Positions 1 to 10,137 of a stretch of DNA of 64,000 bases are shown here, in pieces. Under the pieces are notes generated by a model, which saw nothing but the letters and a program-made list of their open reading frames with translations, searched no databases and was not told the origin of the DNA. Where the stretch lies: positions 20,045,931 to 20,109,930 of the forward strand of contig JAAALK010000286.1 of assembly GCA_019279435.1 (NCBI GenBank), read 5' to 3'. Every line of letters starts with the position of its first letter. Positions within the stretch are counted from its first letter, which is position 1. This DNA is from Zizania palustris (lineage: Eukaryota; Streptophyta; Magnoliopsida; Poales; Poaceae). The translations under genes were made by a program, and so were the position numbers.

Positions 1-406
1 CTTGATGCTCAACAGCTTCAACGACGAGAGCTCCGAGGCCAAGGGAGTACTCTCTATGTAGTTGACGGTGGGCAACAAGACGTTGCCAACAACGTTTTTC
101 GTCGTCAACGTACAAGGTAACTATAGCGTGCTACTCGGGCGCGACTAGATTCATGCGAATTGTTGCATTGCTTCTACTCTACACCAGTGCCTGATGCAGT
201 GGGACGGCGATGAGGTAGAAGTCATCCCCGCGGATACTTCGGCCCAAGTAGCATTGGCCGATGTATCAGTCGACCCCATCCATAACAAAGTAGAGTGTCT
301 GTCAGGAAGAGATCTTTCGGATTACGATTTTGTTAGCGTATCCGGGGGACGGTTTGTACCAGTGTCTGTAAAGCCGGCTAGAGTAGCACGGCTATTTTTG
401 TATTAA
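1..406 (+). pseudogene. Retropepsin-like protease remnant of element A
   Basis: Translation in the frame of 194-406 resembles the better-preserved protease region at 13690-14440: an NSFNDESS segment, then VGNKTLPTTF, then a GRDWIHAN-like block, then QWDGDEVEV. Stops interrupt it at 59-61 and 146-148. The catalytic D-G-G segment would lie left of the window. The frame ends at 404-406, and the RT frame opens at 435 in another phase, so protease and RT are out of register here. Assignment rests on collinearity with the sister copy. Confidence 0.75.
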
Positions 407-434
407 TAGTCATGTCTAGCAAGAATAATCTAGA

Positions 435-2477
435 TTGGTAAAGCCTCGTGTGGAGCAGTATCGGTCTAATAAAGACGGTATTGCCGAAGCCATCGAGGAC
501 TTTAGCGAAGTAGAGAAATTAGGGCAAGGTTTTGCATCGGCCGATCCCTTGGAGGAAGTTGATATAGGTAATGGCAGCATCCCAAGGACGACTTTTGTAA
601 ACCAACATTTGCAGCCCAATGAAAAGGCTGAAGTAAAAAAGTTACTTCGGTCGTATGTCGATTGTTTCACATGGGAATATAGCGAGATGCCAGGACTAAG
701 CCGCAAGCTCATGGAGCATCGGCTGCCCATCAAGTCCGGATTTAGGCCTTATAAGCAGCCTCCCCGCCGCTTTAATTCGACCGTCTATGACCGAGTTAAG
801 GAAGAAGTGGAGCGACTACTCAAGGCTGAATTTATTAGGCCATGCAGGTACACGGAATGGGTCGCTAACATTGTACCTATAGAGAAGAAAGGGAGCGGCA
901 AGATACGGGTATGCATTGATTTCCGGGATCTAAATAGAGCCACTCCAAAGGACGAGTATCCAATGCCAATAGCCGACATGCTGATCAATGATGCTTCAGG
1001 ACACAAGGTACTAAGTTTTCTTGATGGCAATGCCGGTCATAATCAAATCTTTATGGCCGAAGAGGATGTCTATAAGACTGCCTTTCGATGCCCTGGTTTT
1101 GTCGGTTTGTTCGAGTGGGTCATCATGACTTTCGGTTTGAAAAATGACGGCGCCACGTATCAGCGCGCTATGAACTTGATCTTTCATGACTTGTTAGGAG
1201 TCATGTTAGAAGTTTACATCGATGATGTCGTGGTCAAATCAGACGCTATGGGAAACCATTTAGCCGATTTGAAGGTTGCTTTCGATAGGATGCGACAATA
1301 TGGGTTGAAGATGAACCCAATCAAGTGTGCTTTTGGTGTGTCGGCGGGTAAGTTCTTAGGTTTCATGATTCATGAGAGAGGCATAGAAATTGATCCTAAG
1401 AGACTTGAAAAGATTAGAAACGTTGTGGCGCCGACATGCAAAAAGGATGTGCAAAAGTTGCTAGGCAAGTTGAACTATTTGCGTCGCTTTATATCCAACT
1501 TGTCCGGCAAGATTGATGCCTTTGTCCCCATACTCCGGCTAAAAAATGAAGCCGAGTTCACTTGGGGGGCAAGCCAGCAAAGTGCTTTCGAAAAGATCAA
1601 GGAGTGCTTGTCATCACCGCCTGTGGTGAGAGCACCTAAAGTCGGGAATCCGTTTCGGTTATATATCGCCGCTGAAGATAGCGTGATTGGAGCCATGCTA
1701 ACCCAGGAGGTGGAGGGGAAGGAGTACATCATCACATTTTTGAGCCACCGCCTGCTGAACGCCAAAACCAAGTACACGTTTGTGGAGCGATTATGTTTAT
1801 CACTTTATTACGCGAGCACCAAGTTACGCCATTATCTTCTCCCCACCACATGTGTTGTCGTTTGCCAAACCGATGTTATAAAGCACATGTTACAGAAGCC
1901 GATTCTAAGTGGAAGAATCGGAAAATGGGCTTATGCATTGATTGAGTACGATTTGACCTACGAGCCCCTAAGAGCGATGAAAGGCCAAGTCGTAGCCAAC
2001 TTTATAGTTGATCATCACATGGATGTTAGCTGGAGTGATGCTATTGCTCTAGTTGAGGTAGTACCATGGAAAATCTATTTTGATGGTTCGGCTTGCAAGA
2101 GTGGCCGAGGTATTGGAGTGGTTCTCATATCACCTAATGGTATGCGCTTTGAAACCTCGGCCCGACTAGAGTTCTCTTCCACTAATAACCAAGCCGAATA
2201 CAAGGCTTTGTTGCTAGGTCTTGAACTACTAGAGTCTGTAGGCGCTAAACATGTTCACGCGTATGGTGATTCGTTATTAGTAGTACAACAAGTAGCTAAG
2301 AATGCTCAATGTTTTAATGGCTTGCTGAATAGCTATTTGGACAAATGTCTAGACATAGTTGCTACTTTTGATGATTTCAAAATATCTCACATCTCAAGAG
2401 AAGCCAATTCGGTCGCCAATGATTTGGCTCAGCAAGCATCTGGCTACCAAGTCAAGAGAGGGAAATTGCTGTATTAG
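435..2477 (+). CDS. pol: Reverse transcriptase with tandem RNase H domains (element A pol fragment)
   Basis: This is a 680-codon open frame. An N-terminal linker is followed by reverse transcriptase at about residues 120-300. The polymerase motif YIDD is at residues 261-264. The first RNase H, about residues 385-500, looks eroded: the usual first acidic DAS-type motif reads AAED. A second RNase H of the archaeal-like type occupies about residues 545-670 and keeps its acidic set: D550 in FDGSA, E588 in QAEYK, D612 in YGDS and D663 in AND. A working second RNase H behind a degenerate first one is typical of the Tat/Ogre lineage. The frame stops at 2475-2477, but related sequence continues in a shifted frame to about 2635, so the stop reflects a frameshift. 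The first ATG is not a true start, because this is an internal polyprotein segment. Confidence 0.88.
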   Translation: MVKPRVEQYRSNKDGIAEAIEDFSEVEKLGQGFASADPLEEVDIGNGSIPRTTFVNQHLQPNEKAEVKKLLRSYVDCFTWEYSEMPGLSRKLMEHRLPIKSGFRPYKQPPRRFNSTVYDRVKEEVERLLKAEFIRPCRYTEWVANIVPIEKKGSGKIRVCIDFRDLNRATPKDEYPMPIADMLINDASGHKVLSFLDGNAGHNQIFMAEEDVYKTAFRCPGFVGLFEWVIMTFGLKNDGATYQRAMNLIFHDLLGVMLEVYIDDVVVKSDAMGNHLADLKVAFDRMRQYGLKMNPIKCAFGVSAGKFLGFMIHERGIEIDPKRLEKIRNVVAPTCKKDVQKLLGKLNYLRRFISNLSGKIDAFVPILRLKNEAEFTWGASQQSAFEKIKECLSSPPVVRAPKVGNPFRLYIAAEDSVIGAMLTQEVEGKEYIITFLSHRLLNAKTKYTFVERLCLSLYYASTKLRHYLLPTTCVVVCQTDVIKHMLQKPILSGRIGKWAYALIEYDLTYEPLRAMKGQVVANFIVDHHMDVSWSDAIALVEVVPWKIYFDGSACKSGRGIGVVLISPNGMRFETSARLEFSSTNNQAEYKALLLGLELLESVGAKHVHAYGDSLLVVQQVAKNAQCFNGLLNSYLDKCLDIVATFDDFKISHISREANSVANDLAQQASGYQVKRGKLLY

Positions 2478-4054
2478 AGAAGTCGGTGTTTAGTCCAACT
2501 GCCGAAGCCAGTAAAGGTGGGCGGACGCACGCCTCGGGTCGAACCCCTCGGGTCGCCGAAGGACACCGCACGTCGAAGCCCCTGGATCAGAGTGCTCTGC
2601 CGATCGAAGGATCTGGCACGCCGGAGCCCATAGTGTGAAGCCTCCTGGACGGAGAAGGTTCCCCGAAGTCCGAACCCTCCGAAGAGCTTCGGCCCAGCAC
2701 ACTCCGAATGGCCACCTCGGCCACACTCCAAAGTCAGTATTTTAGAAGTTTTTCCAAAAGGTGGACCAACAAAACCCTCTGAAACCCGTCAGGGCGATTG
2801 GAGAGTCCCAATCGTCCAGTATTTGAGAGAACCTAGCCGAAGGGTTGATCGGAAGGTTCGGTGACAAGTGTTCAAATTCGTGTTGGTAGACGACACATTG
2901 TATCGCCGAACCATTGACGGAGTGCTATTAAAGTGTCTAGACCATGATCAATCCCAAGTGGCTACAGGGGAAGTCCATGAAGGGCTTTGCGCACCCATCA
3001 GTCGGCCCAGAAAATGAGTTGGATGCTCAAAAGAGCAGGGTTTTATTGGCCAACTATGACTGAAGACTGTTTCAAGTACTACAGAGGGTGTGAAGCATGT
3101 TAGAAGTTTGGCAATATTCAGTTGGCTCCTACCTCATTGCTCAATCCTATCGTCAAGCCATGGCCGTTTCGAGGTTGGGGTTTAGACTTCATCGGCCAGA
3201 TCCACCCTCCTTCATCAAAAGGGCATCGGTTCGTGTTGATGGCAACAGATTACTTCACTAAGTGGACCGAGGTCGTACCTCTCAAGAACATGACTCACGA
3301 TGAGGTACGTGATTTTATTTTGAAGCACATCATACATAGATTCGGCATTCCTCAAACCCTTACTACGGATCAAGGTAGTTCATTTGTTTCTGGAGAAGTG
3401 AGGGACTTCGCCGAATATTATGGTATTAAGTTGATAAACTCTTCACCTTACTATGCTCAGGCCAATGGTCAGGCCGAGTCTAGTAATAAAACCGTGATTA
3501 AGCTCATTAAGAAGAAAATTGAGGAGTTTCCTAAAAGGTGGCATGAGGTGCTTTCCGAGGCGCTATGGGCTTATAGGATTGCCAAGCACGGTGCTACCAA
3601 GGTCAGTCCTTGTGAGTTGATATATGGACAAGGGGCCGTTCTGCCTGTAGAGGTAGATCTTGGCTCCTTAAGGGTATTAAAGCAAGACGACTTATCGGTC
3701 GACGAATATGAAACTCTTCTAAAAGATAATCTAGAGGAGGTGACCGATAAGAGACTAAGGGCTTTAGAAGCCATAGAAGTAGACAAGAAGAGAGTAGCTA
3801 AAGCCTACAATAAGAAGGTTAAACCAAAATCGTTTCAAATAGGAGACTTGGTGTGGAAAACGATTTTACCCTTAGGCATAAAGAGTCCCAAATTTGGTAA
3901 ATGGTCACCTAGTTGGGAAGGTCCTTTTAAGATAGCCGAAATCGCTCCTGGCAACACATACGTGTTGGAATCCCTGCAGGGAGAGTGGTTTCTAAGAGCT
4001 TTGAATGGTAGGTACTTGAAAAGGTATTTCCCAAGTGTGTGGCAAACATCATGA
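2478..4054 (+). pseudogene. pol: Integrase of element A, with a broken linker and zinc-binding domain
   Basis: From 2478 to about 2635 a proline- and serine-rich linker can be read in a frame shifted from the RT frame. From about 2760 the integrase N-terminal region is recognisable: the HEGLC...TH half and the CEAC half of the HHCC zinc site are present, but a stop (after CEAC, near 3095) and frame changes interrupt them. A clean 310-codon frame at 3122-4054 carries the catalytic core: D in GLDFIGQ, D in TTDQGSSF and E in NGQAESSNK, followed by a basic C-terminal region. There is no chromodomain after the core, unlike in the chromovirus at 56176-60654. The frame ends 67 bases before the purine tract. 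Confidence 0.85.
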
Positions 4055-4120
4055 AAGTGTCGAAAAGCCAATACGGATGGTATCGTCTTCAGCTCGTTGT
4101 GCTTTTAGTTCACTAGTTCA

Positions 4121-4139
4121 CTAAAAGGCAGGGGGCATG
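4121..4139 (+). promoter_or_regulatory. Polypurine tract of element A
   Basis: The purine-rich stretch ctaaaaggcagggggcatg lies directly before the LTR start tgttgatagc. Its position between the end of integrase and the LTR fits the plus-strand priming site for reverse transcription. The exact last base depends on whether the LTR begins at 4138 or 4140. Confidence 0.7.
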
Positions 4140-4315
4140 TGTTGATAGCAAAAAATGGCATTAATGGCTAGATTGTCAAAATATCAATTTTGGTGATTTA
4201 GGCCGAAAATACACATGTATAGGGTATGTCCGAAGCCCTATAGGGCTGAAGTCCATTGAGCTATGGGCTCCGAAAGCCTCTATCCAGCCCATGGGCTTCG
4301 GCCGGGAAGCCTTCG

Positions 4316-4483
4316 GAAGCCCACGCTACCGAAGCTTCGGCCCGAGGAGCAAGCCTCGACGGGCCTGGCCAAAGCCCACGCTACCAAAGCTTCGGCCCGA
4401 GGAGCAAGCCTCGACGGGCCTGGCCGAAGCCCACGCCACCGAAGCTTCGGCCCAAGGAGCAGGCCTCGACGGGCCTGGCCGAA
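4316..4483. repeat. Three 56-bp tandem units in the element A LTR
   Basis: Units starting gaagcccacgctac repeat three times with period 56 and a few substitutions, and a partial fourth start follows. Each unit holds the palindrome GAAGCTTC. The repeat lies upstream of the TATA box, in the U3 part of the LTR. Several overlapping reading frames on both strands arise from the periodicity and are not genes. Confidence 0.85.
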
Positions 4484-4580
4484 GCCCATTTTGGCAGATA
4501 TAGAATTGGATGCGTTTCCAGTCCAATTCTTATCTCTATCGGGCCGGATTAATAGCAGATTAGATTAGGAATTAAACCCC

Positions 4581-4590
4581 TATAAATAGA
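4581..4590 (+). promoter_or_regulatory. TATA box of the element A LTR
   Basis: The sequence tataaataga follows the AT-rich ggaattaaacccc and precedes a GC-richer stretch. It is about 440 bases into the LTR, a plausible U3 core promoter. No start site was inferred. Confidence 0.65.
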
Positions 4591-4736
4591 GAGGCAAGGC
4601 CAGCGTGAGAAGCCCCCCCAACTCAAACCAAACCAAAGCCAATGCTTTGATTGTATTTACCTTACCTTTATTTTCCTGTACCTCTTCATGGGTTTGCTTG
4701 GAATCCCTCTGTCGGCCACTACGGAACAAAATTAAT

Positions 4737-4844
4737 CCTTGTTACTTCGCCTGTGAAGTATCCGTTAATCTACGTAAAAGATTGCTATCACCTTGTTACT
4801 TCGCCTGTGAAGTATCCGCTAATCTACGTAATAGATTGCTACCT
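4737..4844. repeat. 54-bp direct duplication in the element A LTR
   Basis: Two adjacent copies begin ccttgttacttcgcctgtg at 4737 and at 4791, with three or four differences between them. The duplication lies about 150 bases downstream of the TATA box, probably in the transcribed leader part of the LTR. Confidence 0.85.
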
Positions 4845-5533
4845 TCGCTACTAGTGCAACACTTAGCGAAATTCGGTTCTCAGGCTGAATTAGTACTTCG
4901 CACTCTTCTGTTGCAGGTTCGCACGTCTAGAGCTACTTCGCCCGAGGTGTCCGGAGCTGAGAGATCGGTTTCGGAGGTCCCTAGGACACCCTTCGGCGGG
5001 ACTGCAGGCTTCGGCAACGGGCTTCGCAAAGCATACTTCGTCGCAACAGGCTTCACCACGACCATATTCCGCACCAGACAAAGATGCACTCGCGCGTGGC
5101 CCTCACATCACTATTTTGTAGCTTGCTGTATCGGAGATCGCACACCGAACCCCACTGTTTGGAGGTGATAATCGCGTACAGATCTGTTCGGAGTCCATCT
5201 TCAGCCGGATCAATCTGAATGCCGAAGCACCCTTCGGCGGAGCACTTCGCACTAGACGCCGAAGGTACACTTCGGGGACCCCTTCGCATCAGACTTCGAA
5301 CCAGGCAGGGCTCCGACTGGTTCATTGATTTTATTCTGTTTAATCTATTTCTTTCTGCTAATTGGATTATTTTGTGTAATCTGGTTGCCTGGCGACTCCA
5401 CCCCCTTATCACTATTAAGGGTAGTCGGAACGCGATGTCGGTGCTACGTCACGCTTAGACTTGTCCCTAAGTATCCGTGCACTTTTGGATCGTCGAACTG
5501 ACCCAAGTGCGGGGGCACGTTTCCGTGTCAATA

Positions 5534-6640
5534 GGTACGTACATAGCCCAAAGCCTTGCTTCGTTCTACTAAGAAGCCAAAACTTAGCTTCATTCTATCA
5601 AACCCCTAAGCCTCGCTTCGCCTTATTAAATCCCGAAGCCTCGCTTTGCCTCGTTAAAACTAGAAGCCTTGCTTCACTTTATCTAATGCTGAAGCCTTGC
5701 TTCACTTTATTTAATGCCGAAGCCATGCTTCACTTTGTCTAATGTTGAAGCCCCGAATCCTTGCGGTGCCCTTATTGAGACCCGAAGTCAAGGCTTCGTT
5801 CTGGTAAGAACTAAAGTTACTGCTTCGTATCAATAAGGAGCAAAGCACTACTTTGATCTATTTAAAATCTGAAGCGCTGCTTCGAAGACTACACAGTGCC
5901 TCCGGGCTCGTAGCAGTGGGCTAAAGGACTCCAGGTCACTAGCCTGATGTGTCCAAGGACTCCAGGCCACCGGCCTGATGCGTTTGGGATTCCAGGCCAC
6001 CGGCCTGATGCGTCCAGGATTCCAGGCCACCGGCCTGATGCATCCTAGGATCCCGGGTTCCATTCCCGGTTTCTAGAGTCGAAAGTAGCTCAGAGTCGAA
6101 GGTGGCTCAATATCACAGGTTCGGTGAATCCACACCACTCATTCCATTCTCATTGCAGAATCAAGCTCAGAAGCCTAGCTTCACCATCTAAATGCGCTTC
6201 GAAGCCTTGTTTCACATATACTTACTATCGAGAATTAAACATGCCAAAGCCATGCTTCGCTTAATTTGAATGTCTCCGAAGCCATGCTTCGCTTTAGGTT
6301 TAAGCATTCGAAGCCCAAGAGAGGCCTCCGAACGACACGTTTTATATATCCACAGCCGCCCAAGGCGCACCCCTTCGTATTTTATAATTGCACTCACCGG
6401 CAACGCCCAAGTCCCTAACCTCCACGCGCAAGGGGGGACCGAGGTATGTATTCGAAGTGTGTGAATGAAATGTGCGATATGAGCATACAAACTAAACGTT
6501 CGAAGCACGCGATACGTGTGAATCATGCAAACGAAGCATGCGTTTATAAATACAACACAATTTCCATTCATTGAATGCCAAGTATAAATACAAAGTATGT
6601 TACAAGTACACCTCGAAGCTAAAATATTACGAGTAATCTA
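5534..6640 (-). repeat. 3' untranslated region of T28 copy 2 with degenerate CGAAGC repeats
   Basis: No supported coding. On the minus strand, degenerate units such as gaagcatggcttcgg separated by short T/A-rich spacers occur at 5550-5900 and 6180-6310. At 5920-6065 there is a roughly 24-26 bp repeat (ccaggccaccggcctgat), itself an inverted repeat, in four or five copies. The same order of repeat types occurs after the gene in copy 1 (23700-24560), so this is the diverged counterpart. Confidence 0.7.
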
Positions 6641-8116
6641 TATCTAAGCCTAGGAAAAAGCGAGCCTGAGGCCCCGATAGACTCGGCCCTCGCTTGCTCT
6701 TTTTCTAGGCAGGGCCCCCTCGGCTGGACAAAGCCCCGTTGGAGCCTGACCACCCACGGCCGGACCATCCACGCTTTGAAGCCCGCATAACTCGCCTCTC
6801 TTCTTGCAGGTTGGCCCAAGTCTGAAGTGTTGGCAATGCCGCGTTGAAGGCAGAAAAGTCTAGGGCTTCGTCGTTTTGTAAAGCCATACTTGAAGACTGT
6901 ACCCCCTTACCGCTTAAGCCTACCTCAAAATAGGTCAAGTCTAGCGAAGATGAAGAACTCCAAAGGGGCTCCATCTTCATGATGGCTAGCAGCTCCTGAG
7001 ATACTTCGGGAATAACTTTGCCCCTAGGACCCCTCAGAAGTTTGAACCGAGGGGGACTTTGGACCTTGCTACTTCGAGCACCACCCAAAGCTGGCAAAAC
7101 TCTTCTAAATCCTGAAGCATTTCAAAGTCAACATCCGAAAGCTGAGCCTAGACAGGTACAAAATACCCCCACATTTCTATTAATAAACTAACAAGTCATT
7201 TACAGGCCTACAGCTACGAATTACAAAAGAGCCTAAGGAGGTCTACACATTCGGTGGCGGAGGGTTTGACATCGAAGGCTGAGCTAGCGAGGCCTGTGCC
7301 CTGGCTCGGTGTGAGCGGGTGACTCGTTGTAGTTCAAGGACCTCTTCGCACCCATGGGTCTTCCAAGGTTCCTGAAGCCGGCGCCACACCCCATGGACTG
7401 CCGAGGAGGGCGAAGCCAAGTGAGGGCCTCCGAAGGTGGTTGCACCCCGCATTATGAAGCATTTGCAGCACCCCTTGGCCAGCCACTCGCCTGGACGTCA
7501 GCACGAAGCCCTTCATCGACACCTCCGCCGTCGCCATGCCCGTCTGGAGGAACTCGAGACAGTCCCCGATAGGGTCTTTAGTATTGAAGTCCAGAGCCCG
7601 GCACTCGGTCCCCAAGCGCTCGAGGACTTCGGTTAGGCTCGAGGCGGCCTTGTCAACCCCTTAGACCACGAAATCTTCTAGAGTTTGGCCGGCTGCACGA
7701 AGATCAGAGCACTCTACTAGCAGCTTCGCTCTGACCTCCTCTGAAGCCTGAAGCAGTTCCCAAAGCATTTCAGTCTCTGAGGCCAAGGCTTCTTTTGCCT
7801 TGGCTACCTCGGACCTCACTGCCTCTGCTGCCGCTTCAACTTGCTTCTACCTCTCAACGACCTATGAAGCCTGACGCCGAAGGGCATCACTTTCCTCCAC
7901 CAAGAGGGTTTCCTGGTGGCCCACGGATGCCACTACCACGGTGGTCAGTGCGAAGGCTTGGCAAGGTTCAAGAAGTCTTTAGTATTGCTAAAGAGCTAAA
8001 TACCAAACGAAGCCTGTGCGAAGCTTCGCTCACTTGAACGAGGGCTTTGTTGGCGTTCGTGGAGAGGTAGAAGTGGCTGGCGCGGCTGAGCTGCGCCACC
8101 AAGTCCCCCTCGGAAG

Positions 8117-8121
8117 CAGGG
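8117..8121. repeat. Target duplication, left side of the solo LTR (caggg)
   Basis: The bases caggg immediately precede the LTR end tgttgg; caggc follows the other end at 10133-10137. Four of five bases match, consistent with an old 5-bp duplication with one substitution. Confidence 0.6.
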
Positions 8122-10132
8122 TGTTGGACCGGAAACGGCGACCAGAGGGGGGGTGAATGGGAGCTTTTAAAAATTCGGGCTAAAAACTAGCCTTAGGTTT
8201 CAGTTCTGTCTTCTGCAGAACAGGCTTCGAACACTACCTTCGGAGGTCTGGTTCGGAGGTGCTTTGACAGCTCCGAACACAGGCTTGGCAGGAGCAAAAG
8301 TTCGAAGCCAAGAAGACTTCACTCCACTAACAACCCTCGAAAATCTACTCTGCTAAGTCAGTGCAGGCTCCGCACACAGGGTGCTTCGAGCAGGCTTCAC
8401 ACTTCACCCTTCGCAAGAGTGGACACCCCACTGAGGACTTTGACCAAGTACTTGGCAGCAGCAACTTGTGCTGGGCTTCGTACACGAAGGTCTAAACGCA
8501 CACTAAAAGACTTCGCTAGGGGCTTCGACACAAGAAGTAGAACGGGCTTCGATCAGGGCTTTGCTAGTAAGCAGCGAGGTCTTGCCTCCTGTTACACAGA
8601 GCGACAGCACACTGAAAAACACACTTCGCACAAAACACCCTTCGCCTAAACAGGCTTCGGTGTACTACAACTAGCGAGGTATGTAACGCGAGCTCAAGCA
8701 AAAAGCACACATAAGCAGGGCTTCGTCGCTTGAACAAGGAACACAATAAAATTGAACTCTGGATGGATACAATGAAGTATGTGGCTAGTACAGGAGCTCA
8801 ACAGTAAATGCTCAAAAGTGTTAAATGTTACCTACCGAGCCCCCATATTTATAGCCCACAGTTCACCCAAAGGAATTGACTACTTTACCCCTAGGGTTTA
8901 CATTGGTTTTGTCTCTACAGAACTGAGGGGTACAAAAGGTAGTCAACTTTATTGGAGGCTTCTCTGTCAGCCTTTGCAGAGGGGACAGCGCCAGCTTTTT
9001 GCAGAGCAGACACTGTCAGACTTGCAGCCTTTGACCTTTCCGAAGCCCCCCTTCGCACGCGAGGGGTGCGGTAGCTTCGGTGAGAAGCCTTGAGCCAGAC
9101 GGCCTTCGCTTCACCGAAGTCAGCCTTCGATACAGTGACGGTTTTGAGCTGAAGCCGTCAAAGCCCTTGGGCCTTCGCACCAACACCTCCGGAGTGGACC
9201 ACCACGGCTTCGCAGCTTCACCCAGCTCGAACTCCGTCTGTCCGTGTACCGAAGCCATGCAGGCCGAAGTACCACAAGACAACCACACTCCGAAGCCCCA
9301 CTTTCAGAGTACCACCCTTCGAAGTCCCTCCTTCATCCAAGGCCTCCGCACGAAGCATTCCAAGAGCCCTTCGTCGCAGTGTCTCTCCCTGAGCACACTC
9401 CTCGACGAGCCTCACCCGGACCATGCCTTCGATGCGCCTTGACTTCTGAGACCTTCGTCGGGTACCTTCGAATGTCTCCCTCCGGAGCACACTTCGAACT
9501 CTTTGCCTCCGCAGAGGACTTGATCCGCCAAACTCCGAAGTCACTCCATTCGGAGTACCTTCGAAGTGCCTCACTTCCGAGGACTTTGTCTCGGAGTACC
9601 TTCATCCGGAGCCACGCTCCGCACTCTCTGCCTTCACCTGGCGCACCTCGACCCGAGGACCGACCCGGACCCCTTCGCAGCCACCGTGACGGAGCTCCCC
9701 GCTCCCCTAGCATCAAGCCTCCCGCTTGACCCAGGTTCACCTGTCGCGAACCTGTCCGTCGCCTCCGAAGTCCCTGCGCACCACCGATAAACAGACAAGT
9801 GTTTCCAGTACTCCGGAGACCTCTCCGGGTTAGCAACCTCTGGCACACACTCCGGTGCACCGCCCAAAGTACCGAAGCCTTCGGTACACACCCAGTCATC
9901 GTGTACTGTCGGACCCCTCCGATAGGCACACTCCGCTGCAATAGCTGCAGCAACCAACCACCGAACACCCTTCGGTGAAACCACCTCCGAACACCTTTCG
10001 GAGGTCCAACCTCTGAACCCCTTCCGGAGGTACCCCTTCGAACAGAGGTTAAAAGTCTGTCAATCACTCATCACAAATACTGAAACCAACCCTTGGTTTC
10101 TCACAGGGGCTAGACCAAGGGCATCAAAAACA
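8122..10132 (-). mobile_element. Solo LTR of a Ty1/copia-like element (family B), 2011 bp
   Basis: On the plus strand it begins tgttggacc and ends atcaaaaaca. Read on the minus strand it ends in a c-rich stretch, ctctggtcgcc and ccggtccaaca, the same kind of 3' end as the copia family C LTRs (cccctctggtc...ggtcctaca). It lies within exon 3 of T28 copy 2, with no primer site, gag or pol, and near-matching 5-bp flanks. About 1.1 kb of it matches the plus-strand LTR fragment at 17021-18148. It is dense in CTTCG/CGAAG motifs. The open frame on the minus strand at 9333-10067 is best read as a product of GC-rich repeat sequence. Confidence 0.75.
8845..8854 (-). promoter_or_regulatory. TATA box of the solo family B LTR
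   Basis: The minus strand reads ctataaatat between gggctataaatat and ggggg, about 1280 bases from the LTR start. This part is missing from the truncated LTR at 17021-18148. Confidence 0.5.
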
Positions 10133-10137
10133 CAGGC
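10133..10137. repeat. Target duplication, right side of the solo LTR (caggc)
   Basis: It pairs with caggg at 8117-8121 with one mismatch. Beyond it, the minus strand resumes the exon 3 sequence encoding the acidic serine-rich part of the T28 protein. Confidence 0.55.

Larger units (their letters stand above)
1..5533 (+). mobile_element. Tat-lineage Ty3/gypsy retrotransposon, 3' portion (element A)
   Basis: The order is protease remnant, reverse transcriptase, RNase H, a second (archaeal-like) RNase H, integrase, purine tract and 3' LTR on the plus strand. The order RT-RNase H-integrase makes it Ty3/gypsy. The second RNase H after the first and the lack of a C-terminal chromodomain place it in the Tat/Ogre group. 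The 5' LTR, gag and most of protease lie left of the window, so the target duplication cannot be checked. Pol carries stops and at least one frameshift, so the copy is not autonomous. A second fragment of the same family lies at 13240-15648. Confidence 0.9.
4140..5533 (+). mobile_element. 3' LTR of element A (about 1.39 kb)
   Basis: It begins tgttgatagc after the purine tract and ends near gtgtcaata, where tgttga and tcaata form an imperfect terminal inverted repeat (the alternative end is at 5530). A TATA box lies at 4581. The LTR holds three 56-bp tandem units (4316-4483) and two 54-bp units (4737-4844). From 5534 the sequence becomes CGAAGC-rich and matches the 3' region of the T28 element in reverse, which marks the boundary. 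The partner 5' LTR is outside the window. Confidence 0.8.

Noticed and set aside
2478..2760. GC-rich stretch between RNase H and integrase of element A as a foreign insertion
   Set aside because: A shifted frame reads through it as a Pro/Ser-rich linker directly following the RNase H, so it is most simply part of pol.
9333..10067. 244-codon minus-strand frame
   Set aside because: It lies inside the solo LTR, in GC-rich CGAAG-repeat sequence. The matching region at 17021-18148 does not keep the frame.
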